Below are positions 56,801 to 64,000 of a stretch of 64,000 nucleotides of DNA, one piece after another. The translations under genes and the position numbers were made by a program. Position 1 is the stretch's first letter; every line of letters starts with the position of its first letter. Source of the stretch: Vitis vinifera (taxonomy: Eukaryota; Streptophyta; Magnoliopsida; Vitales; Vitaceae); the NCBI RefSeq assembly GCF_030704535.1, contig NC_081811.1, positions 4,443,001 to 4,507,000 of the forward strand. The letters are read 5' to 3'. The notes under the pieces are model-generated. The model was not told where the DNA came from. It worked only from the letters and a program-made list of their open reading frames with translations, and did no database searches.

Positions 56801-59800
56801 ATTTCTTTTGATCTATCTCTGTAACATCTGACATTACAGATGACCTGTCCTTGTACATAACCTGTTCATTAAATATCACATTTCTACTTCTGATGATTTT
56901 CCTGTTTTGTTCATCCCAAAACCTATAGCCAAATTTCTCATCATCATAACCAATGAAAAAACATATTTTTGACTTTGCATCAAGTTTACTACGAGCATCA
57001 GAATCAATATGAACATAAGAAATACAACCAAAAACTTTTAAATGTGAAAACTTCACCTCTTTATTGCTTCAAACCTCCTCAGGAAGTCTGAACTCCATGG
57101 GAACTGATGGTCCTCGGTTTATCAGGTAAGCTGCAGTGCTAACAGCATCAGCCCAAAAAGTTTTTGGTAGTCCAGCATGCAACCTCATACTTCTAGCACG
57201 CTCATTGAGAGTTCTGTTCATGCGCTCAGCCACACCATTCTGTTGTGGTGTCCTAGGAATGGTCTTCTCCATCCTAATTCCCTGTGCAGCACAATACTCA
57301 CTTAACCCTCCATCTATGTACTCTCCTCCATTATCTGACCTCAAACATTTTACTTTCAAACCTGTTTTTATCTCAACCATGGTCTTCCACTTCTTAAAAG
57401 TTTCAAATACATCATATTTTTTTTTCAGAAAATAAACTCATACCTTTCTACTTGAGTCATCAATAAAAGTGATGTAGTACCTTGAACTTCTTAGGGATGC
57501 AACCGGAGAAGGCCCCCACAAATCAGTGTGTACTAGTTCCAATTTTTCAGCCTTCGGTGTCCTGCTAGTTTTCAAGAAGCTCACCTTTTTTTGCTTTCCT
57601 AAGATGCAACTTTCACACATATCAAAATCAATGGACTTCAATTCTGGTAGTTTTCCTTTTGACAGCAACATCTTCATCCCTTTCTCACTCATGTGACCAA
57701 GTTTGCGGTGCCATAGGCTTGTATCAGTACTTGCATCAACAACTGCAATTGTGTCTCTTGGACATGAGGTCATATACAGAGTGCCAGTCTTCTTTCCACG
57801 AGCCAGTACCCTAGCTCCCTTTGTAACCTTCCAAGTACCACCAACAAATAGTATTGCATGTCCTTCATCATCAAGTTGTCCAACAGAAATCAGATTCCTC
57901 CTCAGGTCAGGAATATGTCGAACCTTCTCCAGTAACCAAACAGACCCATTGGGCAACGATATCCGAACATCTCTCAGACCCACAACATCCAAGGCTGAAC
58001 CATCAGCCAAATACACCTTACCAAAATCACTTGCAACATAATTCTGTATGATTTCTCGATGTGGAGTGGTATGAAACAAAGCTCCTGAATCTAAAACCCA
58101 ATCATCAAGTGGACTGTCTACTGCAAGAAGTAATGCATCCTGTACCTCTTCTGTTACAGCATTAGCAGAATCATCTTCATTTTTCTTCTTAGGGCTTTTG
58201 CATTGCCTTTTAAAGTGATCTGTTTTCCCACAATTCCAGTATTGTACTTATTGGCCTGATCTAGATTTGCTTCTGTTTCGATTAGAATTTCTGGAATTTG
58301 ATCTACCCTGATTTGAATTTCTGTTATTACCTCTGCCTCTTGTCTCAAGGTTTAGGGCAGAACCAGATCCTGAGGTTTCACCTGCATCTCTTCGGCGAAT
58401 CTCCTCAGCCAGAATTAAATCTCGTATATCATTGTACTTGAGCTTTTCCTTTCCTGTAGAATTGCTTACTGCCATCCTCATTGCCTCCCAACTGTTTGGC
58501 AAAGAAGCCAAGACGATCAGAGCACGAATCTCATCATCAAAATCAATTTCTACAGACGACAATTGATTTATGATTGTATTAAATTCATTCAGATGTTGTG
58601 CTACTGATACATTCTCTGCCATCTTCAAATTGAACAATTTCTTCATCAGATGCACCTTATTGTTTGCGGACGGCTTTTCATACATACCGGACAAAGCCTT
58701 CATCAGATCTGCTGTGGTCTTCTCCTTTACAACATTGTGTGCAACAGACCTAGACAAAGTTAACCTAATAACTCCTAGAACATGTCTGTCAAGAAGCGCC
58801 CATTCCTCAGCCTTCATACTCTCAGGTTTTGTCCCTAAAAAAGGCAGATGCAATTTCCTCTCATAGAGATAATCTTCAATCTGCATCCTCCAATACGCAA
58901 AGTCTGTGCCATCAAACTTTTCTATTCCAGACGCCTTTCCTGCTTCCTCTGCCATTGCTCCCACTCAAACCTAACCCTAGGCTCTGATACCAGTTGTAGG
59001 GAATTAAATCGAATTCCCAACCCGTGAGAAACAAAAATTAGAGAAAACATACGCCAAAGAAAAACAATCACACGCACAAGACAATATTTACGTGGTTCGG
59101 CAATTTGCCTACGTCCACGAAGTTGCAGGGATATCACTATTATCAGAGAAGAATACAGAGTACAACCTAGCGGCTACAATATTCTCTCTATATATATAAC
59201 ACGGCAACCCCACCACACTAAAAAACCCTAATTACAAAAGGTGGTTCCACAATGGGCTAAACGAGCCCAACAGGCCTTAATAAATCTCCCATTAAAAAGC
59301 CATGCAATATTATTCGGATCGGGTCATCAAACCGGATCAAACAAAACTAGGCTCCACAAAGCCCAACATAAACGAACGCCCTTAGTAGAATATATTTGAT
59401 CTCTATATATGCCCGCATCTGTTCTTGTAACTGTTTGACATTTGACCATAACAGTGCTTCTGAGAAAGCATTGATCCCTTTCATGGTAAATGGAGAACCG
59501 ATACGTATATAGTTTGTGATTTTCTGACTAAATAATAGTTTATATAAGTGAAAGATAGAAATGAGACCTGTGTTGTGGGTACACATTGCTATAAGAATGG
59601 ACTAGAGATTATTTTGCCATTCTTGAATTCAAGTCATGTCAAAAACCCTCAATGATGAAGGGTGATAAAGAAAATTTTCCTGCAAATGATCACAATCTTC
59701 TATGTGTGATTATTTTTGTCCTTATTCTTTATGGAACATTTACATTCTTGATAATATTTCTATGTTAGCTCCTTTAACTCCCAGTGTCTTTGTTCACAGG

Positions 59801-61002
59801 AAATGAATCATTTTTGTAATCTTTCTTTCTTGTTTTGAATGACTGTTCTTGATCTTTTTCTCGATTTGATGCAGATAATGGATTGGATGGAGAATAGGAA
59901 GATTTTCTTCTCCTATGCTGACTATGCAGTACGCCTGGATCTTTTATCAAAAACCAAGGGGTTAGCCACAGCTGAGGAATACTTCAACAACCTCTCACCA
60001 TCAGCAAAGAACCTATTAACTTATGGAACTCTTCTAAACTGCTATTGCAAAGAAAAAATGGAAGAGAAGGCATTGGCTCTCTTTGAGAAGATGGATGAAT
60101 TGAACTTTGCTTCTACTTCTTTGACGTTTAACAATCTAATGTCCCTACATATGAGATTGGGCAAGCCAGAGATGGTTCCTCCCCTAGTAGATGAAATGAA
60201 GAAGAGGAGCATCTCTCCAGACACCTTTACTTATAATATCTTGATGCAGAGCTATGCACGTTTAAATGATATCGAGGGTGCAGAGAGAGTTTTAGAGGAG
60301 ATTAAAAGGGAGAATGAAGACAAGCTCAGTTGGACAACTTATAGTAACCTTGCTGCAGTTTATGTCAATGCTAGGCTTTTTGAGAAAGCGGAGTTAGCTC
60401 TTAAAAAGCTAGAGGAAGAGATGGGCTTTCATGACCGTCTGGCTTACCATTTTCTTATTAGTCTTTATGCTGGCATTAATAATCTTAGTGAGGTTAATCG
60501 GGTATGGAATTCTTTGAAGTCAGCTTTTCCAAAAACTAATAATATGAGCTATTTCATTATGCTTCAGGCTCTTGCTAACCTTAATGATGTGGATGGCTTA
60601 AAAATTTGTTTTGAGGAATGGAAGTCAAGTTGCTTCAGTTTTGATGTGAGGTTAGCAAATGTTGCCGTTAGGGCTTTCCTAGGATGGGATATGATCAAAG
60701 ATGCTGAATCAATCCTTTATGAGGCTGTTAAGAGATCTTCAGGACCCTTTTATACTGCACTGGACATGTTCATGGCTCACCACTTGAAGGTCCGTGAAAT
60801 TGATACGGCTCTGAAATACATGGAAGCAGCTGCTTCTGAAGTAAAGAACAATGAATGGCAGCCAGCCCCAGAACGAGTACTGGCATTTCTGAAGTATTTT
60901 GAGGAAGAGAAAGATGTGGAGGGTGCTGAGAAGTTCTGCAAGATCTTAAAGAACATCAGTGGTCTTGATTCAAATGCCTACCAACTTTTGCTTCAAACTT
61001 AA
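53882..61002 (+). CDS. P-class pentatricopeptide repeat (PPR) protein, mitochondrial type (At1g02370-like), 2 exons, apparently shortened C-terminus
   Basis: Exon 1 is 53882-54172 (97 codons); exon 2 runs from 59875 to a TAA at 61000-61002; donor GAG/GTCGTC, acceptor TGATGCAG/ATAATG; 472 aa. The N-terminus ([13 protein letters not shown].., [11 protein letters not shown]) is Arg-rich and acid-poor, as in mitochondrial presequences. It is followed by [20 protein letters not shown]. Exon 2 carries about eight degenerate 35-residue PPR motifs ([58 protein letters not shown] and others). P-class PPR proteins bind organellar RNA and affect its stability or translation; the target is unknown. Oddity: after the TAA the same frame stays open for 33 codons to TAG at 61102-61104 and still reads like the family's C-terminus, so the TAA is probably a nonsense change. 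The intron (5.7 kb) holds a copia element. Confidence 0.88.
54593..54966 (-). repeat. 3' LTR of the copia element
   Basis: 374 bp, TG...CA ends, about 96% identical to the 5' LTR by manual count. Contains a TATATATATAA run near 54784 and lies beside the polypurine tract at about 54967-54980. Confidence 0.92.
55059..58245 (-). pseudogene. Copia pol: protease, integrase, reverse transcriptase, RNase H, with two internal TGA stops
   Basis: One frame runs through the whole region. Landmarks in order: degenerate zinc knuckle (first Cys replaced by Tyr in [14 protein letters not shown]), protease WVLDSGA, pre-integrase [22 protein letters not shown], integrase core VHTDLWGP and [23 protein letters not shown] and [11 protein letters not shown], RNase [10 protein letters not shown] and [12 protein letters not shown], end [11 protein letters not shown]. 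The frame is broken by TGA at 57436-57438 (after SSRKV) and TGA at 57066-57068 (after LPEEV), both where family members have Trp. The RT-RNase H part (57056-55059, 665 codons) is intact. The stops make the element non-autonomous. Confidence 0.92.
58248..58964 (-). pseudogene. Copia gag, 238 codons, separated from pol by a TAA stop
   Basis: Starts [19 protein letters not shown] and contains the copia Gag core: [61 protein letters not shown] and [13 protein letters not shown]. An Arg/Asn/Ser-rich basic tail precedes the zinc knuckle. TAA at 58248-58250 interrupts the frame just before the knuckle; copia elements normally continue into pol here, so it is a mutation rather than a natural gag end. 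Confidence 0.88.
58995..59368 (-). repeat. 5' LTR of the copia element
   Basis: 374 bp, TGTAGGGAATT ... AGCCCAACA; adjoins the primer-binding site at 58980-58992 and the TAAAC duplication at 59369. Confidence 0.92.
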
Positions 61003-61104
61003 GTAGCTGCTGGCAGAACAGAACCCGAGATGCGGAAGAGGATGAAGGAGGATGATATTGAAGTGGACTCCAAGGATTTGCTTCAAAGGGTTGGCCCTGA
61101 ATAG

Positions 61105-61935
61105 ATCAGAGTCTGTAGGGTAGTCCTCCAGAACAAGACAAATGTTAAAACTTCTTTAATTCTTTCATTTAGTGAATCTGCAATCTGCACAGTTGATGGA
61201 TGCAGCAACTCCTGAAGCTGCTGTCACTTGAGTCATCACGTATGAGTTTCAAGAGTTGTATCTGAGCTTGGTTGTTGTGATAATGCTTTATATGATGTGG
61301 GGCTGAACTGTGGCAATGGATCTGAACAGAATAGAATTTAGAGGGATTGCCTAAGTGCCTGGAGAATATTGTCAATTCATTGGCAGACTGGACCCTGCAT
61401 TTCCTTAGGCTCAAGGTGTTGTTTATAATGTCTTCATTCTAAACCTAAGGAATGGTTTTGCGGTATTCTGCATTTTGAAGTGAAACTGATGAGTGATTTT
61501 ATGAATAACATTTTCATCTCTGGAAGGGATATGAAAGAACATGATTGAAAGTATTGGAACATGGTTGAAAATATTAGGACCTGGTTGGAAACATTTTCAG
61601 AAAAGGTTCTGTAGTATGCTTTAAAATATTTTTAAAAAATAGGTTTTATTTATAATGCTTTGTTTTTAATTTTTTTTCATATTTGTATAATTATTTTTTT
61701 AAATAATTCCTCACCTTGTTTCCAAAATAAGTTTTTTGACAAAAATTTATTATATATGAAAATCATTTAGGATCATGAACTTTTTCCAGGTCCAATGAGC
61801 TTTTTATCATCATGTAGAATATTATCCTCACCTCTCGTTCAAACATAGTGTTCATAGTGGCTTAAAAATGCATTTATATAACTGAGAAGAATTCGCTTCA
61901 AAGTGTTAAAATGTTTTTTCTCCTATTTGATGTTG
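61105..61935. other. PPR 3' UTR and spacer
   Basis: Follows the ancestral TAG of the PPR gene; no gene or clear repeat recognised. Confidence 0.4.
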
Positions 61936-62593
61936 GATATTGTTAGGCTCCCCCTAATGTGAGAGAGTGGTTCATATGCTTGGGGACCACATTGGTTGCA
62001 TTGGAAATGACAAAAAGAGACAAAAAAGAATTAAAAAAAATAGGGAAAAACAAAGAGAATGATGAGAGAGAAAATAGCATCTCCCTACCCAAATTTCACC
62101 AATAAGTCGATTCAGCTTCATTTGTGATCCGATCGAGTTGAAATTTAGAGGAGAGGTTTGAAACTTAAGTAGCTAAAATTTGAACGGTGGAGATCAGATT
62201 TTGAGCTCAGGAATTGATGTTACTGTCCGTGAACAATAACGTCGCTTTTGGTATACTTTCTTCAATTTTCTTTGTTTTGTCAAGAGAGATTGTATAATCC
62301 AAGGTTATATGTGTTCTTGATGGATTTGGCAGTCTCTGGAGATTATTCTAGAAAAGACAAATGTGACCCATTATTATTGATAGTGGAAGTTTAAATTGAA
62401 CTAAGTCTCGTGGTTTTTCTCTTCGCATCGGGGGTTTTCCAAGTAAAAAATTTTGGTGTCTAATTTATTTTTCTGTTGTATAAGTTTATTTATTTATTAC
62501 TACTAGTTGATATTGTCTATTTATTTTTGCACAAAGAAAGGGTAGAAAATTATGGTGCTTGTTGGAATATTGTGAATTCACCCTACCAGATAT
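61936..62593 (+). mobile_element. Solo copia LTR (648 bp) with GATAT target duplication
   Basis: 61941-62588 begins TGTTAGGCTCC and ends CCTACCA, nearly inverted termini. GATAT flanks it at 61936-61940 and 62589-62593. It contains the copia R-U5 hallmark GTGGTTTTTCTC..GGGGGTTTTCC.AGTAAAAA..GGTGTCT near 62410-62460. No internal region is present. Confidence 0.75.
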
Positions 62594-63315
62594 GACATTA
62601 GAAACCTAAAAGAATGAAGAAAGGAGTTACAAAACTTTATCCATATCCTGGCAGACAGGGTAGGGAGAGAAGCTTAGTAAAGAAAGTAGCGTTTTCAAGT
62701 ACCCCCAGCAATGACCATAAGGCTGTTGACAATGAAGTTAGATCCTAATGTTGTTTTCTTCTCATGATTTGGAGAACTCAGCAGAATCTATACTACAGGA
62801 AATTGTAAAAACCCAAAGATCAAAAGAGGCCAAATCCAATGAAAAAAGTGCAAACAGGAAAATTTTATTCTAGAATCATATCCTCCCTGAAGCTAAAATG
62901 AGGAGGCTAACAAAATCATTTAAAGCCTTTCCTATAGCAGCAATTTGCATGAGAATATGTATGTTGGAAAGAGAAAATTTTCTAATCAATACTGAAAAAA
63001 AAAATACATTAATCATATAGAATACCAGGCAGGGATGAAGCCAAACCTTTTGTCTGAACTCCTCATATAGAATACAAGTTGCTTGTGCTCTCTATAGCCC
63101 GTCCTGTTAATATTACTAGAGGGGGAGAACCAGTAGAGAAGGGACCCAATACACACAATACAAACAGTAACACAAGCATCCTCTGAATTAGGCAAAAAAT
63201 TGGTGTGTGTGTTTTTTTTCATTTTTTTCTTTTGGCCGAGTTCCATGAATTCCTTGCATCCAATCAGCCCACCAGGCGATAGAAGAAAGAAAAAGCGAAT
63301 TGGGATTCTATTTAT
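62594..63315. other. 3' flank of the FERONIA-like kinase gene
   Basis: Presumed 3' UTR and downstream region of the minus-strand kinase; no other coding sequence recognised. Confidence 0.4.
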
Positions 63316-64000
63316 TTATCGCCCTTTTGGTTTGACAATCTGTGAGAAGACTTCACTACCATTCAAGTCATCTGATACCTCGTTCATGTCAGAATCATCA
63401 CTTCCAAGACTCAGCATGTTTCGATGCATCCCCATGATATTATTGTGGTTGAATTCTTCAGGATTTTCACGCTCTGAAACTGCTTTTGCACCATCAGGGT
63501 TTTCCTGCAGCTGGAGAGCAAACTCAAGGTTCCACAAGATATCACCCATGGAGGGTCTGTCAAGCCCATGATCAGACAAGCACTTCTCAGCCGTGTCTGC
63601 AAACTTCTTCAAGCACTCTGGATTGATCGTTCCCTTGAGATGGGGATCGATGATATCTTCCAGAATTCCCTTTTTCTGGCAATGTAGAGCCCAGTCTGCA
63701 AGACTGACTTGTTCCTTTGGAAGGCTAGGATTGAGAGCGGGCCTTGCGCACAAGACCTCGAAGAGGACAACCCCAAATGAGTAGACATCAGATTTCTCAG
63801 TCAGTTGTTGCCTGCGGAAATATTCTGGATCCAGGTACCCGAAGCTGCCCTTTACCACTGTACTAACATGGTTCTGATTGATATCAGGACCTGTTTTCGA
63901 AAGCCCGAAATCCGAAACTTTGGCAACCCACTTCTCATCCACAAGAATGTTGGTAGTCTTCACATCCCTGTGAATGATGGTGTACTTCGCCCCAGTGTGA
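63316..64000 (-). CDS. Receptor-like kinase of the CrRLK1L (FERONIA-like) family, C-terminal half of kinase domain, cut by window edge
   Basis: The frame is open from the edge ([19 protein letters not shown]) to a stop at 63316. Visible motifs: catalytic [17 protein letters not shown], activation segment [22 protein letters not shown]-equivalent [24 protein letters not shown], and [20 protein letters not shown] (cited by parts). The tail is Ser/Asp-rich and ends [11 protein letters not shown]. These are hallmark phrases of CrRLK1L kinases, plasma-membrane receptors with malectin-like ectodomains that sense RALF peptides and wall integrity. The ectodomain lies outside the window, so the subfamily member cannot be named. 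No intron in the visible part, as usual for the family. Catalytic residues are intact. Confidence 0.92.
   Translation of the reverse strand, partial: HTGAKYTIIHRDVKTTNILVDEKWVAKVSDFGLSKTGPDINQNHVSTVVKGSFGYLDPEYFRRQQLTEKSDVYSFGVVLFEVLCARPALNPSLPKEQVSLADWALHCQKKGILEDIIDPHLKGTINPECLKKFADTAEKCLSDHGLDRPSMGDILWNLEFALQLQENPDGAKAVSERENPEEFNHNNIMGMHRNMLSLGSDDSDMNEVSDDLNGSEVFSQIVKPKGR

Larger units (their letters stand above)
54588..59373 (-). mobile_element. Complete Ty1/copia LTR retrotransposon (4776 bp) in the PPR intron, TAAAC target duplication
   Basis: LTRs of 374 bp at 54593-54966 and 58995-59368 (TGTAGGGAATT ... AGCCCAACA) differ at about 13 positions by eye, mostly transitions. TAAAC flanks both ends (54588-54592 and 59369-59373). 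The element is in minus orientation. The initiator-Met-tRNA primer-binding complement GGCTCTGATACCA lies at 58980-58992 just inside the 5' LTR, and a purine tract (AGTGGGAGATTTG on the minus strand) lies at the 3' LTR. It is antisense to the host gene, as is usual for tolerated intronic insertions. Confidence 0.93.

Noticed and set aside
55279..58866. Plus-strand ORFs within the copia element
   Set aside because: Antisense shadows of gag-pol.
1..64000. tRNA, snRNA or microRNA genes
   Set aside because: Looked for tRNA box-B-like GGTTCGAATCC and typical snRNA upstream elements by eye; none convincing. A covariance-model search would be decisive.

Overview
ORGANISM. This is nuclear DNA of a flowering plant, most likely a woody eudicot. 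The gene style resembles grapevine (Vitis), but that is a recollection and not shown by the sequence. Evidence for a plant nuclear genome: AT-rich introns with GT-AG borders, plant-only protein families (CrRLK1L and proline-rich receptor kinases, a D27-like carotenoid isomerase, a P-class PPR protein, a PMEI-domain protein), plant LTR retrotransposons with initiator-Met-tRNA primer sites, TTTAGGG-type telomere repeats and a piece of plastid 16S rDNA. LAYOUT. 1-1.7 kb: first coding exon and 5' UTR exon of a minus-strand gene leaving the left edge. 1.7-7.8 kb: gene-free DNA with two fold-back elements and a decayed copia element. 8.0-8.65 kb: intronless PMEI-domain gene (minus). 9.5-15.3 kb: eight-exon receptor-like kinase (minus, 743 aa) with a TATA box. 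15.3-19.1 kb: MITEs and two exon-like pieces of an unidentified minus-strand gene. 19.13-28.56 kb: a 9.4-kb composite retrotransposon insertion with a 5-bp target duplication. It contains a giant LTR palindrome, two head-to-head TRIM elements and a Ty3/gypsy integrase remnant. 29.8-35.5 kb: five-exon DEAD-box RNA helicase of the RH24 type (plus, 771 aa). 36.1-40.6 kb: eight-exon D27-like plastid protein (minus, 261 aa), convergent with the helicase. 40.7-53.7 kb: gene-free DNA with MITEs, three LTRs of one SIRE-like family (one carrying a plastid 16S fragment), about 0.8 kb of degenerate telomere repeat, and long AT and C tracts. 53.9-61.1 kb: two-exon mitochondrial-type PPR gene (plus), with a 4.8-kb copia element in its intron and an in-frame stop shortly before the conserved C-terminus. 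61.9-62.6 kb: solo copia LTR. 63.3-64 kb: 3' part of a FERONIA-like receptor kinase (minus, runs off the right edge). HOW IT FITS TOGETHER. The genes do not form a pathway; they are ordinary single plant genes separated by transposon nests. Four spliced gene models (RLK, RH24, D27-like, PPR) were rebuilt by hand, and all exon phases close. The most unusual part is the composite insertion at 19.1-28.6 kb, whose roughly 2.17-kb inverted LTR arms could give a long hairpin RNA that silences its own family.
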